This document shows, in pieces, positions 9,776 to 17,837 of a DNA stretch of 64,000 bases (position 1 is its first letter; every line of letters starts with the position of its first letter). The position numbers and the translations under genes are program-made. The stretch is from positions 1 to 64,000 of the forward strand of contig NZ_JBHLXE010000052.1 in the NCBI RefSeq assembly GCF_042432445.1. Reading direction: 5' to 3'. A model generated the notes under the pieces. The model saw only the letters and a program-made list of their open reading frames with translations. It made no database searches and was not told where the DNA came from. This DNA comes from Thorsellia kenyensis (GTDB lineage: Bacteria > Pseudomonadota > Gammaproteobacteria > Enterobacterales > Thorselliaceae).

Positions 9776-10750
9776 TTATTCAATAATTTCAGTAGCTTCT
9801 TTTAACAGTGCATCTGGAAGCGTTACACCTTGCTCTTTTGCAGCCGTTTTATTGATAAATAATTCCACTTTTTCACTTTTCTGTGAGGGAATAGTGCCTG
9901 GGGCTTCACCCTTTATTATTCTACCTGCAATTTTGCCAGCTTGCAGGCCTAAATCATAATAATTTACACCGATTGCTGCAATAGCACCTCTTTTGACACT
10001 ATCAGTATCTGCGGCTATAAGAGGGATATCGGCTTCATTACCCACTTTAACTAATGATTCATAAGCAGAAACTACATTATTATCAGTGTTAGTATAAATC
10101 ACATCAACTTTACCAACTAAACTTTGAGCTGCAGAATAGACATCAGAGGTCTTTGGTGCTGCAGCTTCAACTAAAGTCAGACCATGTTTAGGGAATATTT
10201 CTTTTAGTTCTTTAACCACAACAGCAGAGTTGGCTTCACTTGGGTTGTAAACCATCCCAACATTTTTAGCATTAGGTGCGATTTTTTTGAGTAATTCAAT
10301 TTGTTTTTCTAACTCTAAAGCATCAGATACACCTGTAACATTTGTTCCTGAAGCATCCCATGAAGGAACTAATTGGGCCACAACAGGATCAGTCACGGCC
10401 AAAAAAATGGTTGGTACATCTTTAGTTGCTGCAACAACAGCTTGGGCTGATGGAGTTCCTATAGCAACAATTACATTGGGTTCATCACCAACAAATTTAC
10501 GTGCAATCTGTGTTGCAGTTGCAGTATTACCTTGAGCCGATTGAAATTCCCAATTAAGATTTTCATCCGCTTTTAAGCCTGATTCAGCTAAAGCATCTTT
10601 AACTCCGTCTCTTGCTCTATCTAATGCAGGGTGTTCCACTATAGAAACAACTTTAACAGTTGGATTTTCAGCTAACGCATTAAAAGATAATGCTCCCATA
10701 GCAATAGCTAGGGTAGATAAAACTGTTTTTAATTTATGTTTTTTACTCAT
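9776..10750 (-). CDS. TrpX-like ABC substrate-binding protein (paralogue 2)
   Basis: This is a periplasmic binding protein of the same PF04392 family as the downstream gene. A signal peptide with an ALA cleavage motif (MGALSFNALAENP) opens it, followed by SAQGNTATATQIARKFVGD, NVGMVYNPSEANS and YTNTDNNVVSAYESLVKVG. The 324-residue length is typical. It has its own terminator, so it is transcribed separately from paralogue 1. The duplication and lack of transporter partners suggest two related ligands sharing one membrane complex encoded elsewhere, which is inference. Confidence 0.9.
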   Translation of the reverse strand: MSKKHKLKTVLSTLAIAMGALSFNALAENPTVKVVSIVEHPALDRARDGVKDALAESGLKADENLNWEFQSAQGNTATATQIARKFVGDEPNVIVAIGTPSAQAVVAATKDVPTIFLAVTDPVVAQLVPSWDASGTNVTGVSDALELEKQIELLKKIAPNAKNVGMVYNPSEANSAVVVKELKEIFPKHGLTLVEAAAPKTSDVYSAAQSLVGKVDVIYTNTDNNVVSAYESLVKVGNEADIPLIAADTDSVKRGAIAAIGVNYYDLGLQAGKIAGRIIKGEAPGTIPSQKSEKVELFINKTAAKEQGVTLPDALLKEATEIIE

Positions 10751-11006
10751 TCACAAATCCTCATGATAAATACGAAAAGGGATACAGCGGCATTAAAATA
10801 TGTATTATTTGCTTTGTTCAATAAAAATTCTATTAAATACATCAGTCACATTGAACATAGTTGAAGTCGAAATCAACAGAATATTATTTTATATCATCCA
10901 AACATGCTTGTGAGCACAATAACACTATTTTCTTATTTAATTATACCTCTAACTTTAGATTTTCTGATAGACTTATCATTTTTCTCTCAATGACTGAAAC
11001 AACATT

Positions 11007-11987
11007 ATGAATAGCAATCAAAACGTAAACAAAATAATACACCATGAAGTACAATTTCGTGAAATTGATGCAGATGAAGCTGGACAGCGTCTGGATAATT
11101 TTTTACTCGCTAAACTTAAAGGTGTGCCCAAAAGCCTTATTTATCGGATAATTCGTAAAGGTGAGGTTCGAATTAATAAAGGTAGAACAAAACCCGAATA
11201 TAAATTAGCTGCAGGGGATATTGTAAGAATACCACCCATTAAAATAGAAGAAAAAGAAGTTCAACCGATTTCTCAAAAACTGAATAAAGTGAATCAATTA
11301 GAGTCTCAGATTATTTTTGAAGACGATTACATAATTGTCTTAAATAAACCTTCTGGGCTTGCCGTGCATGGAGGAAGTGGTTTACAGTTCGGTGCAATTG
11401 AGGCTCTTAGAGCCCTTAGACCACAAGCAAAATTTTTAGAGCTTGTTCATCGTTTAGATAAAGATACATCAGGTTTATTACTGATAGCCAAAAAACGATC
11501 TACACTTAAACATCTTCATGATCAACTGCGCATGAAAAAAATGCAGAAACATTATTTAGCGTTAGTCCGCGGAATATGGCCTTCTCATGTAAAAGTGGTT
11601 CAAGCCCCCTTATTAAAAAATTTACTGCAAAGTGGTGAGCGAGTTGTTAAAGTTTCCAGTGAAGGCAAACCCTCTGAAACACATTTTAAAGTGGAAGAGC
11701 GTTTAGGCAATGCAACATTAGTTAGAGCATCTCCAATTACAGGAAGAACACACCAAATCAGGGTCCACACGTTACATGCAGGTCACCCTATCGCGCTTGA
11801 TCCTCGTTATGGTGATATACGTTTTGATGAAAAAATGCAGACTAGGGGTTTAAATAGATTATTTTTGCACGCAGCTTCCTTAGTCTTTATTCACCCGCAT
11901 ACAGAACAAAAAGTCCAATTCAGTGCTCCTCTAGATGATTCACTAAAGGCGATTATAACAACGTTAAGGGAGAAACCTTTAGATTAG
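11007..11987 (+). CDS. rluC: 23S rRNA pseudouridine synthase RluC
   Basis: This enzyme isomerises uridines in 23S rRNA (positions 955, 2504 and 2580 in E. coli numbering). An N-terminal S4 RNA-binding domain (about residues 20-80; QRLDNFLLAKLKGVPKSLIY) precedes the RsuA/RluA catalytic domain. The active-site motif is ELVHRLDKDTSGLLLIAKK, where the Asp of HRLDKDTSG is the nucleophile. TGRTHQIRVH is also present. Length of 326 residues fits RluC (E. coli 319). It appears monocistronic. Confidence 0.93.
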   Translation: MNSNQNVNKIIHHEVQFREIDADEAGQRLDNFLLAKLKGVPKSLIYRIIRKGEVRINKGRTKPEYKLAAGDIVRIPPIKIEEKEVQPISQKLNKVNQLESQIIFEDDYIIVLNKPSGLAVHGGSGLQFGAIEALRALRPQAKFLELVHRLDKDTSGLLLIAKKRSTLKHLHDQLRMKKMQKHYLALVRGIWPSHVKVVQAPLLKNLLQSGERVVKVSSEGKPSETHFKVEERLGNATLVRASPITGRTHQIRVHTLHAGHPIALDPRYGDIRFDEKMQTRGLNRLFLHAASLVFIHPHTEQKVQFSAPLDDSLKAIITTLREKPLD

Positions 11988-12280
11988 TGTTTAATACAAA
12001 TGGGTTAATTAAAATCATCCACTTAACAAAAACTATTACAAGAATTGTTAAAAGTTTACATTAAGACTGTAGATTTGTTACATTTAAAATTAGATAATAG
12101 CTCTGCGTTCGAAAGGTAGAACCTTTTAAATCTACCTTCCAAGCACTAGTTTGCCTATGTATTTTTTACATATGAGTGCCTAGTTTTTAGGAATAAAATG
12201 GATTTTTATTAAACTCAAGGAGGCATCTTTTTAGTATTATTTAAATAGATTTATTAAGAAATACTAAAAGGTTGCATATT

Positions 12281-12469
12281 ATGAACACCCGCTCTAACCA
12301 ATTAAAAAATGACATAAAAGCTGTATCTTGTTTCCAATTAAGAAGAGGTTTACTTCTTAAATTAAGAAACAAGTTAGTCATCACTCCAAATATTTTATCA
12401 TCAAATTATTCAACTCTAGATCTAAATAGCAAGTTCATAAGCGAACTCTATTGGCGTTACGCGCTATAG
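12281..12469 (+). CDS. Short leader ORF upstream of mdtJI (62 residues)
   Basis: The ATG at 12281 follows AAAAGG by 9 bp and opens a 62-codon frame starting MNTRSNQLKNDIKAVSCFQL. It ends 178 bp before mdtJ. An in-frame TTG lies 9 bp upstream but has no better ribosome binding site. In E. coli the mdtJI spermidine-exporter operon is preceded by a short translated leader (mdtU) through which polyamine affects expression. This ORF holds the same position, though I see no sequence similarity I could vouch for. A 47-nt hairpin lies inside the frame. It may be a regulatory leader peptide rather than a functional protein. Confidence 0.5.
   Translation: MNTRSNQLKNDIKAVSCFQLRRGLLLKLRNKLVITPNILSSNYSTLDLNSKFISELYWRYAL
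12327..12373 (+). promoter_or_regulatory. Long hairpin inside the mdtJI leader ORF
   Basis: Arms CTTGTTTC-CAATTAAGAAG and CTTCTTAAATT-AA-GAAACAAG form about 18 pairs around a 7-nt loop. Ribosome position on the leader would decide whether it forms, which would suit polyamine-sensitive control. There is no T-run, so it is not a plain terminator. Confidence 0.55.
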
Positions 12470-12647
12470 ACTTAATGTAAGTATTACTCTCATATAACAG
12501 CAATTAAAAGCCATTAAACTACCCTGATACTGATTTTTTTAAGGAGTGGTTTATTATTGCTATTTATCAATTTATGCTAAAGCAAATATAAACTTCAAGC
12601 TAAATTTAAAACATTTGCTGCAAGCAAACAATTAAAAGGGATTTTTT

Positions 12648-13031
12648 ATGAAGTATTGGTTCTGCTTATTTTTAGCCATATTATTTGAAGTCATAGGTAC
12701 GCTCTCTATGAAATGGGCAACTATGACAGAAGGTCTTTCTGGGTATGTCATCATGCTAGTGATGATTGCCATCTCTTATATATTTTTATCTTATGCAGTA
12801 AAACAAATTGACATAGGTGTCGCCTATGCTTTATGGGAAGGAATCGGTTTACTTTTAATAACAAGTTTCAGTGTAACTTTTTTTGATGAGGCGCTAACCC
12901 CGCTTAAAGTTATAGGATTAATCACCCTAGTAGCAGGGATAGCTTTGATAAAGTCTGGTACATCAAAACCAGAAGATGAAGGTGAAGAAAAAGATCTTGA
13001 CTGCAAAGCCAAAGAAAATTTTGCGGTTTAA
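12648..13031 (+). CDS. mdtJ: Spermidine exporter subunit MdtJ (SMR family)
   Basis: This is a four-helix inner-membrane protein of the small multidrug resistance family that pairs with MdtI to export spermidine. Conserved segments GTLSMKWATMTEG, YIFLSYAVKQIDIGVAYALW and GIALIKSGT match MdtJ closely, including the glutamate in helix 1 (FEVIGT). At 127 residues it is slightly longer than E. coli MdtJ, with an acidic/lysine tail. AAAAGGG precedes the ATG. mdtI follows after a 188-bp gap, whereas the two genes overlap in E. coli. Confidence 0.92.
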   Translation: MKYWFCLFLAILFEVIGTLSMKWATMTEGLSGYVIMLVMIAISYIFLSYAVKQIDIGVAYALWEGIGLLLITSFSVTFFDEALTPLKVIGLITLVAGIALIKSGTSKPEDEGEEKDLDCKAKENFAV

Positions 13032-13219
13032 TCGATGGCTTAATTTACAAACTATTTTAAACCCTATGAAATTTGAGGCAATTAGTTTTCATTAAGTGCA
13101 TTAGAATTTATTATTACCTGAACACTCAACACCCTCAAATTAAATCAATATAAAACAATCAGTTATTACCGTTAATGAATATGAGTATTTCGAAAAAATA
13201 GAATAAAAAGGAGTCATTT

Positions 13220-13549
13220 ATGGCTAATGTAGAATTTGTTCATGTTGTCTGGCTATGTTTTGCTATAGGTCTTGAAATCACTGCGAATATTTGTTTGAAA
13301 TATGCAGATGGATTTAAACGCTTAGGTTTTGGTATTCTCTCATTGCTGGGAGTTTTAGGTGCGTTTTTAGCTTTATCACAAGCAGTTAAAGGATTTGATT
13401 TATCTATTGCTTATGCATTATGGGGCGGATTTGGGATTATTGCTACTGTTGCAGCAGGATGGATTATGTTTGGTCAAAAACTTAATAAGCAAGGATGGCT
13501 TGGCTTAACACTATTGATTTCAGGTATGGTCATTATTAAGTTTGCCTAA
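13220..13549 (+). CDS. mdtI: Spermidine exporter subunit MdtI (SMR family)
   Basis: This is a four-helix partner of MdtJ, 109 residues, the same length as E. coli MdtI. Diagnostic segments are EITANICLKYADGFKR, SQAVKGFDLSIAYALWGGFG and AAGWIMFGQKLNKQGW. The membrane glutamate needed for proton-coupled export is in helix 1 (GLEITAN). AAAAAGGAG lies 7 bp before the ATG. It probably acts as a heteromer with the preceding gene product. Confidence 0.93.
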   Translation: MANVEFVHVVWLCFAIGLEITANICLKYADGFKRLGFGILSLLGVLGAFLALSQAVKGFDLSIAYALWGGFGIIATVAAGWIMFGQKLNKQGWLGLTLLISGMVIIKFA

Positions 13550-13776
13550 TACATAGGCTTTACTATACTTATTTAAGGAAATCAAAGTAAAAACACATAT
13601 CAAATAGTAGGTTGGCGTTAAAATAAATTGATATTGTACCTGCCAGAATTTGTTCAGGTCATAGATCTCTATCAATTAGGATAGAGGAAAAAGCCTTGTA
13701 TAGCGGGCACGATGACGTGCTCGGCTATCAGGCTATTAGAAAAACAATCTGTTGCCTTTAGGATCACTTTTTTTGA

Positions 13777-13989
13777 AAGAGTTTTTTAGCCTATCACGAA
13801 ATTTTATTCGATGGCTGTGTATCTATTGATATTGATATTGATATTGATATTGATATTGATATTGATATTGATATTGATAAAGTAAGAGTACATTGTTACA
13901 CCAAAGAAAAAAAACTATACATCTATTCTCATGCTTCTTATATATTCTTGCGTATTGCTAGGGGGCTAAAAGGCAATGATACGTCATAA
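13777..13989 (+). pseudogene. Unrecognised open fragment containing an ID-repeat
   Basis: Between a TGA at 13774 and a TAA at 13987 one frame reads SFLAYHEILFDGCVS, then a run of Ile-Asp from the hexanucleotide repeat, then KVRVHCYTKEKKLYIYSHAS and YIFLRIARGLKGND. The non-repeat flanks look like real protein, but there is no start codon or ribosome binding site. It may be the broken end of a lost gene. The rest of 13550-14555 shows no gene, apart from an imperfect GC-rich hairpin at about 13700-13726. Confidence 0.35.
13825..13878 (+). repeat. 6-bp tandem repeat (ATTGAT x 9)
   Basis: Nine perfect copies of ATTGAT. Being a multiple of three, copy-number change would keep any reading frame. 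It lies inside the fragment at 13777-13989. Confidence 0.97.
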
Positions 13990-14555
13990 TTTGAAGTTTT
14001 AAATAAAATAGCATTTCTTACAGATGTTAACCATCACTTAGCCTTGTCTACTTAATGAACTTTAGACGCTTAGAGTTTCTAAAATCACATTCATTATCAA
14101 TACTTTCTTAGAAGAACAATTATTAGAATGTTTGGTTAATTTTTTAACTTGGATATAATCTTTTTACTAAAAATATTGTAATAGTTGTATAAATAAAGAG
14201 GCATTTATCGCCTCTCTTTGCTAATACAAATTTATGTAGACGACGGTCTTTAATCATCTAATTCTGGACAATAAATTTGATCCACTATTTTGACGCGTCC
14301 GTCAATTTTGCTATTTAATCCTAATTATTCTGCCTTATACAATTGAGAATTAAATGAAGTATTGGGGCATGATTAAAAAAACTAAACCATTCAATTCAAG
14401 ATAACGAAATAGTTGGCTTACACAGAAATATAAATATTGTACAAAAATCACAAATAATGCAGATGTATCATTAGTCAACGCAGATGTAATTTGATGCATA
14501 TTATACTAAAATGGTCCTACAACACATTTTAACTAAACATAGGAAAATAGTAGCA

Positions 14556-15746
14556 ATGGATTTGATTGAAGATAGAAATCAAGCGGCAATTTATTTCTCT
14601 GCTCACCCCTACCCTTTTAATGAAATCATAAAGCACATACCAAATGAACTGAATGAAATAGACTTCAATTATTGGTTAAACGTTTATCCTGAACTCAATG
14701 AGGGAAAAACAACTGATCAGGATTCTATCTATCATGCAGAAGGAAATGTATGGATTCATACCCAGATGGTTGTAGAACAAATGGTTGAATCGAAAGATTA
14801 CAAAGACGCATCAAAAGAAGGAAAATTAATCTTATTTTTAAGTGCCTTATTGCATGATATTGCAAAACCGAAAACCACTGTTATTGATGAAAAAACAGGT
14901 CGAATAAGTCATCCTAATCACTCTCCTATGGGTGCCATAATGGCAAGACAATTGCTTTGGTTTCAGGGCACTCCATTTGCCATTAGAGAAGAGATAGCAC
15001 AATTAATTTTTAATCATCAAAAGCCCTACTATTTACTTGTACAAAAAAATCCTGAGCACCTCATTACTAAAATAAGCTATGAAGTCAATTTTCATTTTTT
15101 GCTTGTTTTAGCTAATGCCGATACTAAAGGAAGAATAAATCCGGATATTCCGATTACCTTAAAAAGATTAAAAAAATTAAGAAAATTAGCTATCGAACTG
15201 CAGTGCATTGATAAACCGCGTTTTACTAACTGTGGGGTTGCTCGAAGAAAATATGCCTATGATAAAATAACACCTTTAACTGTTGAACAAAATGAACCGA
15301 AAGGTTCACACATTCATCTGCTTGTTGGCCTACCTGCAAGCGGTAAGAATTACTGGGTTGAAAAAAACTATCCTCATCAACCTGTAGTCTCTTTTGATGA
15401 TGCACTTATTGAACTGGGATTAAAATACGGTGAAGATCATAAGGCTGTTGCACAGCATACCTTTAATAAAGCAGATTATTTATTAAAGTCTGGGACTGAT
15501 TTTATCTGGAATGCGACTAATTTAAGAAAAAGTGCGCGTTTGAAACTTTTAGAACGTTGCTATAAATATGATGCAAAAGTGACGATTGTATACATTGAAT
15601 GCGAGCCGATCTTACTTGGCCAAAGAAACAACTCGAGAAAAGATAATACTTATGTACCCCTTGAAGCAATGCAAAGGAAAATTAATTATTGGGAAGTCCC
15701 TCAAGTATGGGAAGCTGATGAGATTAAGTATGTTATCAATCAATAG
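14556..15746 (+). CDS. HD-domain phosphohydrolase fused to a P-loop kinase-like domain
   Basis: From the ATG at 14556 (AGGA upstream; an ATG at 14511 lacks a binding site) the protein has 396 residues. Residues about 60-200 form an HD domain like that of tRNA nucleotidyltransferases and poly(A) polymerases: His68, His100-Asp101 in SALLHDIAKPK, SHPNHSPMGA and Asp189. Residues about 253-390 resemble the AAA_33/polynucleotide-kinase fold, with LLVGLPASGKNYW as P-loop and SFDD after it. The P-loop ends GKN rather than GKS/T, which is unusual. RNA-end processing or repair is a reasonable guess, unproven. The nearest gene downstream is convergent. Confidence 0.75.
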   Translation: MDLIEDRNQAAIYFSAHPYPFNEIIKHIPNELNEIDFNYWLNVYPELNEGKTTDQDSIYHAEGNVWIHTQMVVEQMVESKDYKDASKEGKLILFLSALLHDIAKPKTTVIDEKTGRISHPNHSPMGAIMARQLLWFQGTPFAIREEIAQLIFNHQKPYYLLVQKNPEHLITKISYEVNFHFLLVLANADTKGRINPDIPITLKRLKKLRKLAIELQCIDKPRFTNCGVARRKYAYDKITPLTVEQNEPKGSHIHLLVGLPASGKNYWVEKNYPHQPVVSFDDALIELGLKYGEDHKAVAQHTFNKADYLLKSGTDFIWNATNLRKSARLKLLERCYKYDAKVTIVYIECEPILLGQRNNSRKDNTYVPLEAMQRKINYWEVPQVWEADEIKYVINQ

Positions 15747-15775
15747 TTAGATTCATAATCATCAAAAATCTTGCT

Positions 15776-15832
15776 AATAAAAAAATAAAAAAGCCCAGAA
15801 TGGATATAAAGGATTATTATTCATTCTGGGCC
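15776..15832 (-). terminator. Rho-independent terminator of purH
   Basis: A perfect 10-bp stem GCCCAGAATG/CATTCTGGGC (15793-15802 and 15823-15832) is followed on the minus strand by a T-rich run (complement of 15776-15792). It lies 54 bp past the purH stop and faces the end of the convergent HD-kinase gene. Confidence 0.88.
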
Positions 15833-15855
15833 TAACGTATGTAATGAAGGATGGA

Positions 15856-15895
15856 GTCTAGTGTCTAGTGTATAGTGTCTAGTGTCTAGTGTCTA
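15856..15895. repeat. 7-bp tandem repeat (GTCTAGT, about 5.7 copies) over the purH stop
   Basis: Units at 15856, 15863, 15870 (variant GTATAGT), 15877, 15884 and a partial at 15891. The purH stop codon (15886-15888) is inside the array. On the coding strand each unit is ACTAGAC, carrying a TAG, as if the 3' end of purH had been duplicated repeatedly. Confidence 0.95.
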
Positions 15896-17538
15896 AAATG
15901 TCTCATATTAGTAAAAATCATAGCAATTCCATGCTCATCTGCAGCAGCAATTACTTCTTCATCACGCATCGAGCCACCTGGTTGAATCACACAGGTGATC
16001 CCAACTGCAGCTGCAGCATCAATGCCGTCTCTGAATGGAAAAAATGCATCTGAGGCCATAGCACAGCCTTTGACTTCAAGGCCTTCATCTTGGGCTTTAA
16101 TTCCTGCGATTTTAGCAGAATAAACTCGGCTCATTTGACCTGCACCTATACCAATCGTTTGACCATCTTTTGCATATACAATTGCGTTAGATTTAACATA
16201 TTTAGCAACAGACCAGGCAAATAGAGCATCTTGCATCTCTTTTTCCGTAGGCTCACGTTTAGAAACAATCTTTAGTTCATTTGGTTCATAAAGTGCTTCA
16301 TCACGCTGTTGAACAAGTAATCCGCCATTTACACGTTTAAAATCAAAATTAACTGCTTGAGTTTGTTCTGATCCTTGCTGTTGAAAATTACCTGTACTCA
16401 ATACACGAACATTTGGTTTTTTAGACAAAAGAGAGAGCGCATTTGGTGATACCGATGGTGCTATGATGACTTCAACAAATTGTCTATCTATTATGGATTG
16501 GGCTGTTGTAGGATCTAATTCACGATTAAAAGCGATTATTCCACCAAAAGCAGAGGTAGGATCTGTTTTATAAGCAAGATCGTAAGCACTCAATAAATTA
16601 TCACCGATTGCAACACCACACGGATTAGCATGTTTGACGATGACACAAGCAGGTTCGTTAAAACTTTTAACACACTCAAGTGCCGCATCAGTATCGGCAA
16701 TATTATTAAAAGAAAGGGCTTTGCCTTGATGAACAATCGCGCTGCTCACTGTTCCAATATTGTTAGTATTAACACCTGGTGCATCAACATAAAACGCAGC
16801 CAATTGATGTGCATTTTCACCATAGCGCATGATTTGTTTCAAGTTAAGGTGTAAATTAAGTGTTCTTGGGAAATAAGTAAGATCTTTAGGTGCTTCATCA
16901 ACAACAGTCTCATCGCTAGCAGGCGATTGAACTCTGCATCCAAGGAAATTAGCAATCATACCATCATAATGTGCAGTGTGTTCAAATGCTTTTACCGCTA
17001 ATTCAAAACGCGTTTTAAAACTTAATGTTTTTTCTTGAGTTTGATTCAATTCATTAAGTATTGCTTGATAGTCATTTGGATTAACAACAATTGCTACATC
17101 TTTATGATTTTTTGCAGCAGCTCTTACCATGGTAGGGCCACCGATATCAATATTTTCGATAGCTTTTGATAACGTGCAGTCAGCTTGAGAAACTGTTTGA
17201 GCAAATGGGTATAAGTTCACTGCAACTAAATCAATTCGGCCAATATCATGTTTTTCCATGACTTCGTCATCAATTCCTCGGCGCCCTAAAATACCGCCAT
17301 GAATTTTAGGGTGTAATGTTTTAACGCGCCCCTCCATCATTTCAGGAAATCCGGTATGATCAGCGACCTCAGTCACGGGAATACCGTGTAAATTTAAAAG
17401 TTTTGCCGTACCGCCTGTAGATAAGATTTCTATATTTAACGCATTGAGTGCTTGAGCAAACTCAAGAATACCCGTTTTATCTGAGACACTGAGTAAAGCG
17501 CGTTTGATGGGCGTTGGTGTTGAAACATTTGCAGTCAT
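15886..17538 (-). CDS. purH: Bifunctional AICAR transformylase/IMP cyclohydrolase PurH
   Basis: This enzyme carries out the last two steps of IMP synthesis: formylation of AICAR using 10-formyl-tetrahydrofolate, then ring closure. The N-terminal MGS-like cyclohydrolase domain opens RALLSVSDKTGILEFAQAL, with GGRVKTLHPKIHGGILGRR-type residues at about 70-90. The transformylase domain has CVIVKHANPCGVAIG (Lys-His pair) and SDAFFPFRDGID. The C-terminus MRHFRH is the usual PurH ending and fixes the stop inside a tandem repeat. At 550 residues it is about 20 longer than E. coli PurH. purD does not follow directly here. Confidence 0.96.
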   Translation of the reverse strand: MTANVSTPTPIKRALLSVSDKTGILEFAQALNALNIEILSTGGTAKLLNLHGIPVTEVADHTGFPEMMEGRVKTLHPKIHGGILGRRGIDDEVMEKHDIGRIDLVAVNLYPFAQTVSQADCTLSKAIENIDIGGPTMVRAAAKNHKDVAIVVNPNDYQAILNELNQTQEKTLSFKTRFELAVKAFEHTAHYDGMIANFLGCRVQSPASDETVVDEAPKDLTYFPRTLNLHLNLKQIMRYGENAHQLAAFYVDAPGVNTNNIGTVSSAIVHQGKALSFNNIADTDAALECVKSFNEPACVIVKHANPCGVAIGDNLLSAYDLAYKTDPTSAFGGIIAFNRELDPTTAQSIIDRQFVEVIIAPSVSPNALSLLSKKPNVRVLSTGNFQQQGSEQTQAVNFDFKRVNGGLLVQQRDEALYEPNELKIVSKREPTEKEMQDALFAWSVAKYVKSNAIVYAKDGQTIGIGAGQMSRVYSAKIAGIKAQDEGLEVKGCAMASDAFFPFRDGIDAAAAVGITCVIQPGGSMRDEEVIAAADEHGIAMIFTNMRHFRH

Positions 17539-17837
17539 AACGAATTAAACCTCAAAAGTGAATTGAAATATTATAAATAAAATTAAAAGCTAACATAAAA
17601 ATGAATAAAATATATACACATATAACATCAAAGAGGGTACATAAAAAAAGAATTTTTTGTAAATAGTCCTAGATACTCCACATAAGGCAATTTAGATCAA
17701 TTAAGAGGCTAATTAGCGCATAACGTTATTATAAAGTGACCAAAATTAGTATCCATCATTAAACTAAAAAGGGTGTACTATTGCTTACCTATCCATTATG
17801 AGACGCATTCTATTATGAGCCACATTTATGAGCCATA

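Noticed and set aside
12000..12280. Guanidine riboswitch before an SMR transporter pair
   Set aside because: The pair is MdtJI (spermidine type), not a guanidine exporter, and no ACGR-loop hairpin pair or ykkC-like core was found.
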